Positions 39,388-52,312 of a DNA stretch of 64,000 nt are shown in pieces. This DNA is from Tetrahymena thermophila SB210 (lineage: Eukaryota; Ciliophora; Oligohymenophorea; Hymenostomatida; Tetrahymenidae). Position 1 is the first letter of the stretch. Every line of letters starts with the position of its first letter. The position numbers and the translations under genes were made by a program. The stretch is from NCBI RefSeq assembly GCF_000189635.1, contig NW_002476387.1, positions 124,001-188,000 of the forward strand, read 5' to 3'. Under the pieces are notes generated by a model. That model ran no database searches. It had not been told where the DNA came from and worked only from the letters and a program-made list of their open reading frames with translations.

Positions 39388-40549
39388 AATTTATTTTAAG
39401 TTAATTAATTATTAAAAAATATTTTTTAACTTTGCAAAAATGCATTTTAAATTTGAATTAAAATTGTTGAAATAAAATATTAAATTTTATAACTAAAATA
39501 ATTTGTTCAATACATTTTTATTCTTTTACATTTCTTAATTTTTCATTTTTTTTAATTGAAAATGATACATAAATTTTATTTTATAATAATTTGTTTGGCT
39601 TAAAAAATTCTTTTTTCATGAAAGCTTTTTTAGCTTATATGTTTTGATTTATCACATTTATTATTTCAAATAAAATATGTTATAAATATAAAATATATTT
39701 TTGTAATTAATAATACTAAGTATTAATACCTTAAACTATCTATCTTTTGTAGAAATATCAAAACTTCTTAGTCAATAAAATTATAATTTAAGGCCAATTT
39801 TTGAGAAAAAACATTTTTTGTCAACTGGCCTTAATTAATGAGAATGCACGGTATTTACATAATTATTTTTATATTTATATTAATGCAAAAAATATCACAA
39901 CTTTTAAAAATTAATGTGTTAAAATAAGTACATACTAAGGGTATATTTATTTTTATTTTTAAAAATTAAGTAAATTTACTAATGTGTATTATTAAAAAGT
40001 AAAACTAAAATTAATAAAAATTATTTTTTTAATAGTAAAATTGAAAATTATCAAAAAAAATAAAATTTAAAAAAAATCTAACAAGAGTATTTTGATAGTT
40101 TTAGCAAAATTTTTGAGATTATAATACTTACAATTATTTTTTATTTATTTATTTATTTTAATTAAAAATGATTTTATATTATTTAGAGTAAATTATTTCA
40201 TAAAAAAATAATAGAACTTAAATATTTTACAATTGTGAATCAAGCAATACAAAAAGATTAAATAATATATATTCGTTAAATTTTAGTTTAATAGTATTAA
40301 AAATGCTTTTATGATCACAGATAAAAGTTGATTGAATATCATATTATTTAGGATTATAATAATTTATCGCAATTTTTAGTTTCTTAGTATAGAGTAGTTT
40401 ATTTTTAACTGAATTTCGACTAATAAATTATATCAAAGTATTAAATAATAGAGCAAAACAACACAAAAGCAAATTTGGAGCAAGCTGTGTTTATAATTTT
40501 GTGATAATTAATTTATTAAACAATAAACAAGATTAAATACTATAGCAGT
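39388..40549. other. AT-rich intergenic region
   Basis: About 1.16 kb between two plus-strand genes. It contains one clear inverted repeat at 39788-39834 (listed separately); otherwise featureless. Confidence 0.6.
39788..39834. repeat. 9-bp perfect inverted repeat, 29-nt spacer
   Basis: TTAAGGCCA at 39788-39796 and TGGCCTTAA at 39826-39834 are exact reverse complements. The GGCC core is conspicuous in spacer with almost no G or C. It lies about 400 bp past the DHHC gene stop. It could form a hairpin in RNA or be a protein-binding palindrome; function unknown. Confidence 0.5.
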
Positions 40550-42023
40550 ATGAAGTCATCAAGTTTTGGATTTGGCCAGAATAAATTTTCTGTTAATGCA
40601 AAGGCAAATGAAAATGAAGGTTTAGAAATTGGGTTTAAAGATTCCAATTTAGATATTGCAAGCAAGTAGCAATAGTAATTTTATGATAAGATAGAATAAG
40701 CAAACTAGATAGGAAAATAGTTATCTAACAACGCATCATCTATATAAAAATAAGCAGGTGATTTAGCATCAAATGCAGAAAAGCTCTCAATGAAGGAATT
40801 AGTAAAAACCTAACATATTTTTGAATTAAAATACCTCAATAGCTTTATATTTTATAAAATTTATTAAGCATATTAGTCAACAACATTTTTTTAAAAGATT
40901 TAGACTTATATCACATAAAAAAAATAGAGATTACAAATTTATTATAAATTAAAAATATTTTAATAAATATAGCGCTATTTTTTTAATGAATAAAATTGCT
41001 ATTTTACATTTGAAGCTAGTTAGAAATATTAAAATTTATTTTATCTTATAATAAATAATTAGGGAAAAGATATAAATGTTGCTAAGTCAACTGTTAAATA
41101 AGCAGAAAACATTTCTTCTTCTATAACTGGATTTGGAAAAAGTATAAAAAATGCTGAGAATGCTTTTGAAAAAAATATATCGACAAATGCATCTGTAAAT
41201 ATTGATGGAGGTTTTAACATTAAAGTGAATGATAATAGTGCATTTGGGTTTTCAGGATTAAAATCTGTCTAAAAACAAGCAGAATCTACAGGCAAATAAT
41301 TAGGATAGCTAGCTCAAAATGTTGAAAATATAGGCGAAAAAGGATTGTCTTTGAATAACTCTCTCAACTCAAATTTAATTGGAAATCAAAGCATTAAAAT
41401 AAATGAAAATAAATTAGGGCTGCCAGGATTTAAATAGGCTTCAAACTTATCAGAATCCTCTATAAAATATGCAGATAAAATGATAAAAGATTCAGAAAAA
41501 GTATATGACTCTACAAAAAATTAATATTCTGAAGCTGGAGGCTTGTCTTTCGGGAATACCAAAAATTTCTCTAACATAGGCGCGAAAGTAGATTAACTAA
41601 ATCCTCTTGGACGCTTAGAAGATGAATACAAAAATGATTTAAGCAAAGTAATATTTATAAATAAATTAAATATCAAAACAATATTTGTTAATATCCTACA
41701 AATTATATTAATAAAAGGTAAACCAGTTCTCCAGTGATATGAACAAAAATTTTAATTCTTTAAATGAGAGTTATAATGAAGCAAATAGGTAAATTGGTTC
41801 TCTGAATCCATTTGTTTAGAAAAATGATTTGGCTAATTTTCATAATATTAACAACGGGTTTGAAAAAACAGTGAATGGTGTGAATTCTTTAGTAAAGTCT
41901 ACTAATGGTTAATATATTAGCAAAGCTTTAGAATAAGAAACTTAAGATAATTCTGTTGATATTAGCTCTAGAGTAACAAAAATTAAATTTGATTTATAAT
42001 TTTTATTTAATTAAAAAAATTGA
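40550..42023 (+). CDS. low-complexity Asn/Ser/Lys/Gln-rich repeat protein, unknown function
   Basis: Three exons: 40550-40801, 41063-41647, 41718-42023; 381 codons including TGA. There is no signal peptide, membrane segment or recognised domain. The chain alternates amphipathic helical stretches (QKQAGDLASNAEKL, STVKQAENISSSITG) with a recurring motif of the form (I/V)K(V/I)N(D/E)N...(F/L)G(F/L)xGFK/LK at about residues 150-170 and 220-240, and a related N-terminal FGFGQNKFSVNAKANENE. The two clear units are about 65 residues apart. First intron 261 nt, second 70 nt. The next gene starts 64 bp after its TGA on the same strand, so a shared transcript or a single split gene is possible. No homologue recognised. 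Confidence 0.6.
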
Positions 42024-42087
42024 TTAAAAAATTTTTTTATGAAAATTAAAAAATAAACTTAATCACTTCTCACTTATACATATTTCG

Positions 42088-43661
42088 ATGCAAAATTAAG
42101 AATCACAATTTTCTAATGTAAATGATCGAAAATACTTTTATACGCAAACACATATTTTGAAAATCTTAATTAAGGATAAAAATTTGCTCATTTTAATCCA
42201 AAATAAATTTAAAGATATTTATTTTTTTTGAAATAAAAATACATAGAATCCATTTTAATAAAGTCAATTCAACAAATTTAGACCAGATCCTGTAAATACT
42301 AATTAAAGTGAAAGTGTTTTAGCAGCAAAACAAGGCAAAAGAATATTTTAGTAAGAACTACCATAAAATAGTTTGCAAGTAATGAACAATGGTAAAAATT
42401 TAAACAGCAGCCAAGTTATTTAGGTGTACGATGAAAAAGTATTTAATTTTTGCATTGTTATATATTATATCAATTAAAAAAATACCACATTCATTTAGAT
42501 TGTTATGTGTTTTCATTCATTTTTAATTTATTAATATTCTAATTTAATTAATTCTAACAAAATTTATCAGAATTTGGTTTATTTAAGTCATATTCCTTTT
42601 TATTAATTTACATATAAAAGGAAGAAAAAGTAAAAGCTGGTAAGATGCTTAAAAATATCCCATGGGCCTTGCTAGGTATAATAGGTTTATGGACATTTAT
42701 ATTTATGATATCAGATATTATAGACTATTCTAATTGGAAATTTGTTCAAGAAAACTCTTTAACAAATGTAGCTAGTTGGTATTCTTCGGATTTAAAGATG
42801 CAATAAGCTGCTTTAGGGTATAATGGAGGATTAGGAAGGAATTATATTTCACTAATTGATTTTATTCTTTTCTATTATATCACGAAGATTTTCTATAATT
42901 TATGGCTTACTAATGAATATTTTGCTGCAAGTACAATAAAAAATTTAGTAACTGTGGTGCTATTTTTGAAAGATATAACTGTTATAATTCTAGCACTTAC
43001 AGCAGGAAATTACTCATCTTTTTCTGGATGGTCAGGTTTTGGGTTTTTCTGGCTTTCTACTTTTGCAAAAATTAGTATTATCCTAAGTTTTTCTAAAATA
43101 TTTTTCTTTCGTTTAAATTATTTCAGATAATTTTCATAACAGAAGGATTGTTGTTGTCATATTCTAACTAATTGGGGTAATAGTTTATACAACTGGGCTT
43201 CAGCTGGTGGTTAAAGAAATGCTGAGTTAATGTTATCTTTATTAATTTTTGGATTATATATTCCTTTAATCCTCCATTGCATAGTTGGTATAATAGAATC
43301 TACTTATGTTCTGATCATTTGGATTTCTATACTTTTCTTCCTTTAATAGTTTATTTAATTATGCTTTGAAATATGTAAACCACGAAGTGAGCAAGGCAAT
43401 AAGAATTTGGTATAAAGACTTTTGGACAGTTAAAAATAAGGTATATCTGAATTAGCAGGAAAATTCTGGGTTTACTTTACTTTGCTATATGTAATAATAC
43501 CTGGAGTAGCTAGTGTTAGCTTCGGTGCTAATTTCAAGAATGCTATTTAATTCCACTTTAACGGCTAATAACTTATGTTTAATTTCTTTTCTATTCCTGC
43601 TTCTGGTAGTGGATATGAAGATACTATGACTTTTATTTGCAATTTACTTTCACTTATTTGA
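42088..43661 (+). CDS. multi-pass membrane protein, unknown family
   Basis: Three exons: 42088-42117 (10 codons), 42247-42438, 42621-43661; 421 codons including TGA. The first ~80 residues are Gln/Asn-rich and polar. From about residue 85 (MLKNIPWALLGIIGLWTF) the rest is strongly hydrophobic, with about six to seven predicted membrane helices, aromatic-rich loops, and a CCCH cluster at about residue 251 (QKDCCCHILTNWGNS). No transporter or channel signature is recognised. The tiny first exon is joined in phase by a plain GTAAAT...TAG intron, but an alternative is that this is the 3' part of the preceding gene. Confidence 0.65.
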
Positions 43662-44153
43662 TTGTAAAAAAGATATAGATAGATAGTATTTTTAACTGAA
43701 TATTGATTGTAAGAAATTAAAAAATTTTCCTTGACACCTTAACATTTAAAAGAAGAAAGAAAAAATTAGTTTTTAAAATATGTTCTATAGATTCATAATA
43801 TAAACGTTAATTTAATTGAAAAATCAAAATAAATAAAAAGCAAATTTGTATATAAGTATTTGAATTTTAATTATTATTATTATTATTACTATAAGTATTC
43901 CTTAACACTATATATTTTGTATAAATATAATATAAGATAATAATTTACTTCAATCTATCTTTATTTCTTTGTTCCTTAATATATATTCACAAACATTTTT
44001 TACTCAAATTTGCATTTTATTTTTTGTTTGTTTTTATCAAATATAAAATATTTAGTTAATATTTAACATTAAATGCATTAATAAATTATTCAAACTATTT
44101 AAATAAAATTTTATTTAAGATTACAAAGATGAAATAAAGAAATATTTAATTTT
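43662..44153. other. AT-rich convergent intergenic region
   Basis: About 490 bp between the stops of the membrane-protein gene (+) and the coiled-coil gene (-). It includes a short (ATT)n run near 43870-43890. No other feature seen. Confidence 0.6.
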
Positions 44154-46664
44154 TCAAATTTTAGATTCGTTTGATTGTTATGTATTTGTTGTTTCTTATA
44201 TTGTATTTTTATTTCTTTTATCTAACTTTTCATTCAAAATTTATATTTCTTACTTTCTTAATTTAAGCAACTCATATAATTACTGGTTTTCATTTTAGAG
44301 TTTATCATTATTTGAAGAAAAAGCTTGTATTTTTTATTTGAAGTGGTTTAGTTGCATTTGAGAAGCATCCTCTGAGTTTAACAATTATTCTTTTTATTAA
44401 TATTGTAATAATTTAATTCTCATTTACTCAAATTCCATATTTATTATTTGAATTTCTTTTTCTTTTTCTGAAAGTCTTTGCATTAGAATCTAATTTTATG
44501 ATTTTTATGTGTCTAATAGAGTCTCTACTCTATCAGCCTAAGGAAGACTGTTAATTTAAGAACGGAAACTCTCGTTTTCTTTCTAAAATTATAGAAGTAA
44601 TTTCTTTTTGATGTCTATTTCTTCTGTTTTATACTGTAATTGTTTTTCTAACTTTTCATTTACTTTTACTACCCTTTCATTCTCAGATAAAATTAGATTT
44701 ATTTTACCTATCAATTCAAGTTTTTCTTTATTCAATTCATCAATAGTTTGTTTTGAAGCATCATTTTTTTGAAGCTCTTCGTTAAACATTAATATTTCTT
44801 AATTATTTTTTAGAAGATTGTTGTATAAAACTTAATTTTCCTTTATTTATTCTAATTAGCTACTAATTTGTGAGTTTTTTTATTAGATTACCAATTCTAA
44901 TTGCTGAATTTTTAGTATCTATTCTTAGTACTTGCTTTGAAAATCTTTTACTTTGGCTTGTAATTACTAATTTACCTCCGCAAGTTCTTGCACTTAGCTT
45001 TGGAATAACTACTATTTCTGCATTTCTAACTGATAATTGTCTTTTTCTTTTTAAACCTGAACATTTAGAGTTGCTATTTAAAGCTAGTATTTTTATAAAA
45101 GCTCTTCCTATTCAGTTATTTTTTTATTCATTTACTAAATTTGAAGTTATTAATCTTTTACTTGTTTATTAAAAGCTTAATTTTCCATTTTAAGTGAGTC
45201 AATAGTTAAATTTTTATTTCTATTCTCTTCTTAAAGTTGACTTATTTAATTTGTTAAATCAGATTTAATCTGAAGAAATGTCTCTCTTGTTACATTAAGT
45301 TCATTTATAATCACTTCCTTTGAATTTTGCAAATCAAAATTTTTGTCATTTAATTATTCTATTGAAAGTTATAATTCACTATTCGTTTATTAAAGCTACT
45401 CTATTTAGTTTCTTCCTTCTAACAGATCTATTCCTAATTTCTCAGTTTCAATAGTTGATTATAAATGCATTATCTCTAATTATTTTGATTATTAATTCAT
45501 AGATATTTTATCACTCTCAAGTTATTTAATCATTTCATTTCTTTAGCGAATTTCTTTTGTCAAATCTTCTATCTGTTAGAGTTATAAATTTTAACTTAAT
45601 GTTTTTTTAGCTATTTCCTCTTAAAAATTAAGCTTTTCTTAAAATAAACTATCATTAATTGTTTAAACTCTCTAGTTTTCTTCTAATAATTAATTGATTT
45701 TTATTTCATTTTCTAAGTTAATAGTTGCAGCATTTTCTTTTTATTTATTTAATTCTTTTATTTGTAATTGTAAATTTTCTAAAGCGCTATGCAATTCTTT
45801 TCGCCTTTATTCACTTTATTCTAAGCTTTGTTATTTCTTTTGAATATCTTACTCAATAGCTTATTAATTTTCAGTCAATTATTTATTATTTTTTTAAAGC
45901 AAGTCATTCTTTTCTTGAAGCTGTTTATTGTCTTCTTCGTATTCTATGATCAAATTTTTCAATCTCTCTATTTCTTAGGTAAGAAGTTATACCTTCTCAA
46001 ATATCTCTTTATTTTTTTCAACAATTTCCAGGACATTAAATAACTTTTAATTATCTATTTACTTTTAATCATTATCTGACTAAGCTTGATTTATATTTGT
46101 GTCATTTTAGCTCATTTCATTTTTGTTATCTTCACTTAATTAATTTAAATTTTACACTTTTAAAGGACTTCCTTAACTATAAGCCTTATTTTCTAATATT
46201 TTTGTTGCATCTTTTTTAATATCCGTATAGCTATAGTCGCTTGATAAACTTCCTTATTTTGCTTTTTTTATTGTATTTTCATTCATCTAGACTATATTAT
46301 CATTTTTATGTTTAATTGTTTCAGTTTGATCCTATACCTAGGTCTCCATTTCAAATTTCTTAAGCATATTTATATTCTTTTACATTATATTTTGAAATTA
46401 TTGAGTATTTTAAATAAACTGAGGCACAATGTTAGTATTGCGTAATACTTACTATTAGATTATTATTTTTTGATTTTAGTTATTAATAGGATTATTATAA
46501 ATTTAGGATTGAATTGAACCATATTGTGCTAAGTTACTATCTTTAATGAGTTGTTTATTTAATTATTAAATTTAATAATTCGATTATCCTAGTACCTTTA
46601 TTTGATTTGCATCTTTCAATTAAGTAGTAACATTTTTCTAGTTTATATCATAAGAATTTTACAT
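44154..46664 (-). CDS. long coiled-coil protein, unknown function
   Basis: One intronless frame of 837 codons including TGA. Residues 1-260 are polar (Asn/Gln/Ser/Lys) with short predicted helices. From about 260 to 810 the chain is near-continuous coiled coil, dominated by Glu, Lys, Gln, Asn and Leu in heptad spacing, with no catalytic motif. Such proteins in ciliates often belong to basal bodies, cortex or Golgi tethers, but nothing here decides between them. Many Gln codons are TAA/TAG, so a standard-code reading hides the gene entirely. The start is the first ATG of the open frame, MQNSYDIN. Confidence 0.85.
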
Positions 46665-48087
46665 AACGCACCTAAAATCTCTTTTTTGATAAAAATTAAC
46701 GATAATCACTATTTAATAAAAATCAATTCATAATAAAAAAAAAAATAAATAAATTACTAAATATTTCTTACTTTATGAATATGTGTGTTCAAACAAAATC
46801 TTATCAAAAATTTAAATGATTTTCAATTTTTTAAAATTGATACCATAATTAATATTTAGTTATTCATAAATTCTTATTAAGTAAGGCAAATATAATTAAG
46901 ATTTTAGAAATTAATTTTCTTTTTATATTTATTAAATAAATAATATTAATAAAGAAATTATAATATATTGAGTTAATATCTATAAAAATAATTAAAGTAA
47001 TAATTTATTTTATTATTTTTTAAAATAGGTTTATGTATATCTAAAAATTTTATTGAATACTATCGTTTCACTATTTAGAAATTATGCCTATTTATTTATT
47101 TTATTAATAAACTTAAAGTAAAAATATTTAAGATATTTTAGATAATTATTTTAGCTTTATATTGTTTTTTATTATTTCAATAGAATAAATATTTGATTTA
47201 TTTTAACTATTTTTATGAGAGTTATCAATTATCAAAATTATATTTTAATTGAAATATTTTTAATTTTTTTCAAATTAAATCAATTCATTTATCTTTAAAT
47301 TGTTAATAGAAATAATTTTTATATTAATTTAGTTTGGTGTTTAAAATAAGCAATGGATATTTAAAAATATTAAAAGTTAAATGATCTATAAAATTTTTAG
47401 CTTCAAATTATTTCTCACAAAAAATATAATCTTACATTAAAAACCAATAAAACTTATGCAATAAATAAAATTTTGTTTTTAGCTCCTAATTAATTCTTAC
47501 AATAAAATAATCTTACATCAAATAACCCACAAACATCTGTAATTAGTCTAAAAACAACTTTTCTATATTAAGAGCTCTAACATAAGATGCTACTTAATGT
47601 TTACTAAATTGGTTTTAGAACAATAAATATAGGTAGGTATATTAAAATAATTCAATTTTATTTTTAATATAAAAACTAGATAATCATTTTAAATTTATCT
47701 AAAAATATGTATATAAATTTAATCATAATAGTTGTCAGCATAATTATTATTTATAAAAATGCCATAAGTTACAAATAAATTTCAATGAAGAAAATAATTC
47801 ATGAATCTTATTTTACAATAACACTCCTAAAGCTATACCATCCAATATTAAATTTACATTTTCTTATATATTTTTACGATTATTTTAATAATTTTATTAA
47901 AAAAAGTGTAAAATAATTGGTCAGCTTTAATTAGAATTAGGATATTAAGAAAAATTAAAGAATAATCTTTAATAGAATTTTATTTTATTTTTTCACTTTA
48001 AAATGTTCAGCTTAAAACAACTTGGCTAATCTTAAAATAAATTTAATAAAAAAAAATAAATAAAATTTTATAAAAAAGCTATAAGTA
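46665..48087. other. AT-rich divergent intergenic region with a doubtful open frame
   Basis: About 1.4 kb. A plus-strand frame beginning with ATG at 47353 has no TGA up to, and in phase with, the 48088 start. Its first ~95 codons are somewhat less AT-rich than the surroundings; the rest looks like spacer. I do not call a gene, since TGA is rare in such sequence and runs of this length arise by chance. Confidence 0.5.
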
Positions 48088-48522
48088 ATGAAATCAGTCA
48101 CTCCTCTCTTAGCTTTATTTCTTGTTTTGAGTTTAATTAATGTTTAAGTATTAAGTGCTCCTACTCCACCTCAAATACCTACTTTTATCACTAACTAGAC
48201 AAATGGTTAAAATTTTGAAACTTGCATGACCAACCTCTCAACTTCAAACCCTAATCCTTGTTCTAGTAGCTCAAATGCTAATTGTAGTACTATTTTGGGA
48301 ACTTTTAGTACATGCTGGAATGGTTGTTACTCCTAAACTAGCTTCTCTACTTTTTAAACTTGCACCAATGGCTGTAGTGATACTGCTACTGGAAGCAGTG
48401 GAGATTCTTCTCTTAGCTCATTTATTAGCTCGATGAAGACATGTGTAAGTAAACTAAGCAGTCCTTCTTTATACGTATCATTTTATGTTTTTGCCTTATT
48501 TGTGGTAGTGTTTATTTTATGA
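48088..48522 (+). CDS. small secreted Cys-rich protein, probably GPI-anchored
   Basis: Intronless, 144 residues, TGA stop. Signal peptide at residues 1 to about 24 (MKSVTPLLALFLVLSLINVQ). The middle is Ser/Thr/Asn-rich with about nine cysteines (ETCMTN, NPCSSS, NCST, TCWNGCYSQ, TCTNGCSD, KTCVSK), suggesting disulphide bonding and glycosylation. The last ~20 residues (SPSLYVSFYVFALFVVVFIL) are hydrophobic and end the protein, the classic GPI-attachment signal, with small Ser residues upstream as possible attachment sites. A surface-coat protein is likely; no family recognised. Confidence 0.8.
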
Positions 48523-50004
48523 GATTAATATAAAAATAATTAGTATGTAAATATAGAAATGTGTTATTTGAAAATGTTTTGATGTATTTACAATCTAATT
48601 TTAAATTTTTATAATACCCTTCTTCTAATCAATTTTTAATCATTTTAGTTGATTAAACTAAATTTTTATTTTTATTTTTAATTATCGTGATATATAAACT
48701 GAATATCGAAAATATTGAATGAGGCTACTATTTAGACTCAAAAATTGCAAGTCTAAAGGCAGAGTAACTCAAAAATATAATTGAAAAAGTTAATACTTTA
48801 TAAAAAAAATAGTGAAGAATATACAAATATATTGATTTTTAATTTTTAAGTATAATTTTTGATTTAAGCAATAACTATAATTCTTTGATAAATATTAGTT
48901 GAGTAGGTAATATACATTTAATAAAAAAATAAGTATTATTTAATAAAAAAAAATTTTAAAGAATAAATTTTTATTTAATTTATAAAATAATATTTATTAC
49001 TAAACTAAATATAAATTTCGAACTCTAGAAATAATTCTTTGAAAATAATAATAGTTTTGTACAAATAAATATGAATTAAATACCATTTGAGAGAGCTTTA
49101 AAGGATCTATTATGATCATATAAAATTTTAATAAATTAAATATAAAGAGAAATTTTTTAACTTTTAGTTTTTTTATTCTTGGAAAATTTGATAATTAATT
49201 GATCATTATTCATTTTATTTAAAATAAAAATCAAATTTTTTAGTAAAATAATTATTTTTTATTATCTATATATCTTATAGACCTTAATTTCTAATTAAAA
49301 AATATATATTTAAAGTTTAGATTTTGCTGATCTAATTTATTTTTAAAATTTTCTTGATTTGAGTGAAATAATTTTCAAAATTTATCTTCATTAATAAGAA
49401 CCACGGTATTTTGTTTTTAAAATTACTAAATTAGTATTACTTAATAATTATATAAATTAACAAATTTAATGATTTTGATAAATCTTTAAAAAATATATTC
49501 CTATTTTTAATTTAAACTATTTCTTATTATAGCTACATTCTCGTTTGTATTTAAAAATAAAATTTAACTTTATTCATTTATTTATAAGTCTTTAATAAAT
49601 TTTGATAAATAAGTAAAATATTTACTATTTGTAATCCAATAATTGTTTTAAATTATAAACTAATATCCTTTTTTATAATTTTAAATTTTAATTTATTTTT
49701 TAGGTTTTTGTAACCTTAACTTAAAACATAATTTTATTTATAGTATATGTCTCTCTTATAATAATCAATTTAGGATAGAGATTCTTAGTTTGTTAGTAGA
49801 TTTTGTGCGAAAAATTATAACTTTTGGTTATAAGTTTATCATAAAATAAAAAAGTTATAATCTGATACTATATTATTAAATTAATTTTGAGCTAAGTAAT
49901 TTTTACTTTCGTTTATTGAAATTGTTAGGAGAAGTAAAAAGGGACGGAACTAAAAACAAAAATATTACAAAAAGGGTTAAATAAAATTAAAATAGGAACT
50001 ACAG
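48523..50004. other. AT-rich intergenic region
   Basis: About 1.5 kb with long A/T runs and no coding-like frame on either strand. The last ~100 bp (from about 49920) become GC-richer and are probably the 5' UTR or promoter of the MORN gene. Confidence 0.6.
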
Positions 50005-52122
50005 ATGACTGATACTGAGAATAATTAATAATATGATAATTATGAGGATAATAATAATGATTAGTAAGATGGATATTATGATTAAAATAACGAAGGCTAT
50101 GAAAATTAATCAGGTAACTATGATGATATGAATTTTGATGATTTAGAAAAAGAAAGGCAAAGACTAGAAAACGAATTAGGAATCACTTAAAAAATTACTT
50201 AATCTGAAAGGCTAATTTAAAAGAAAAATTGGGAGCATGTAGATGAGCTTGGAGGATTGGAAATAGATAATAATTTAGTTTGTGATTTAGAAGATCATGA
50301 TAGAGAAAAGATATTATTTGTTTGTAAAAGTCCTTATTGCGATGCTCCTCGTCGTTTATGTTGCGGTTATTGTAATCCTTTACATGCTACACATCTTAAA
50401 CATCTCAACAAATTATAAAATTTTCGTGATACAAGTTTAAATTCTAGAGTTAAATTATAAAATACTTTAGCTGATTTCACTTAATTTGAAAGAAAATAGC
50501 TTATTGAAGGTAGCTTACTATAACTTATCAAGAAAAGACAAAAAGAAATGCTTGATTAATTCATTAAATTTTAGAATAACCAGTATAACTCTTTGCTCAA
50601 ATTACTAGATGGTGCCACAGAAAATTATTTGTTTGAAGAGATGAGTCTTCTAAAAAGTATAGGAGGGTTTCATTAGAAGGTAGATGATATATTTGGTAAG
50701 GAATGGTAAGAACTTAAATCAGATGATGTGATGTCTCTAATTCGTTTACACGAACATTTAAATGAGTTTGTTGATCCAATTAACAAATTAGATGAGAATA
50801 GAGCTAGGTTAGCCAAGGATTTAACTGACACAATTGATAGTTTTTTTAACCATAACGAAGTTCTTGTTTCTACTCTTGAATAACAATCAGAAAATCGTAT
50901 GCAAGAAATTTTAGATAAAGTGTATAAGGAAAATTTGGAAAACAAGCCAGTAGCTTATCAACTTAGTGAACGCCATAAAGATATAATTGAGAGTTCTGCA
51001 ATATTTTAGAGAGGCTACAATACAGAAGGATCAACTAACGGATCCCCTACGAAAAAGAATTAGTCTAAAGAGTTTCACTCAGTATTGCTTAAAGATGATC
51101 ATGCTCCTAAAGCAGGGTGGAAAGAAATACAAAAGCTCCCTCTTTGGGCAAAGTACTTAAGAAATGTTGAGCTTTGTAGTAAGAAATATGGATAATTCAA
51201 GAAGCAAAAAGATTTGCCTAATACAATGGACTTCACAACTCTTGGTCCACTTGAAGATAACAAAGGAGATATCTACATAGGATAATGGCGTCAAGGATTA
51301 CGCTGGGGTCAGGGTACAATGATTTGGAAAAATGGCACGTATTATGAAGGAACATGGTAGAAGTCAAAGATGGAAGGATATGGAAGAAAAGTGTTTAAAA
51401 ATGGAAATATGTAATTAATTATATTTTTATTATTTTTCTACAATTTTAATCATTCTTTTTCCTGATCAAACAAACAAACAAAAACAAAATAATAAATGCA
51501 ATTTCATCAAGTTTTATTTAAATAAAATAAAATAAAAACGGTGAATTAAGTTTTTGTTAATTTTAGAATTTAAATTTATCAATTTATTTAATATATTTAA
51601 TAAACTATTATCAATATATTAAGGTATGAAGGTGAATTTAAAGATGATAAAATGAATGGTAAAGGTGTCTTTTATCATGTAGGAGGCTCTAAATATGAAG
51701 GTGAATGGAAAGATGATTTACCTCATGGAAGAGGAGTAGAAGTAATGATAAATAATGATGTTTTTGAAGGAGAATTCAAAAAAGGATTAAAAGAAGGAAG
51801 AGGTAGATTAAAAGGAGCAGATGGCTCGTTAATTACTGGTATTTGGCAAGAGGGTAAACTACAGGGAAAAGGTGAGTAGCTTTATGCAGATGGAAGACTT
51901 TATCAAGGTGATTTTAAGGATGATAAAAAGGAAGGAGAAGGTGTCTTAACATGGAATGATGGCAGAAAATATGAAGGCCCTTGGGTTAAGGGAAGATAAC
52001 ACGGTATTGGTATTTTTATAAATCCAGATGGTACTAAACTTAAAGGAGAATGGATTAATGGTAATCGTATTAGATGGATAACACCTAGTAGTGTAGGAGG
52101 TAGCTAAAATAACTTAAAATGA
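50005..52122 (+). CDS. B-box-like zinc finger, coiled-coil and MORN-repeat protein
   Basis: Two exons, 50005-51410 and 51624-52122, joined by a 213-nt intron; 635 codons including TGA. Residues 1-50 are Asp/Asn/Tyr/Gln-rich. A Cys/His cluster at about 108-140 (FVCKSPYCDAPRRLCCGYC...HATHLKHL) fits a B-box-type zinc finger. A helical region spans about 140-330. From about 425 to 620 there are eight or nine MORN repeats (YIGQWRQGLRWGQG, YYEGTWQKSKMEGYG, YEGEWKDDLPHGRG, YQGDFKDDKKEGEG, YEGPWVKGRQHGIG), which bind lipids or act as scaffolds. The combination suggests a membrane- or cortex-associated scaffold; ciliary or cortical placement is inference. The intron falls inside a MORN repeat. Confidence 0.88.
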
Positions 52123-52312
52123 AAACGATACCTTAGAAAATTTAGAAAATATAAAATTTTGAAATGTGTTATATGATAATTGTAATATATCTCTTTTAAA
52201 GAATTCCTCCTTTTAAAATTAATTAAAATTTTATGAGTATTTATTTTTACTTTTTCATCATTTGGTGTTTATTGTAGAAGTTAATTACGTATTATTAATT
52301 AGATTGACTATA

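Noticed and set aside
42001-42117. Single-gene model joining 40550-42023 to 42088-43661 by a splice
   Set aside because: No GT-AG pair tested across 41970-42117 kept the reading phase, whereas two genes with their own ATGs fit cleanly. It is kept as a question in the findings.
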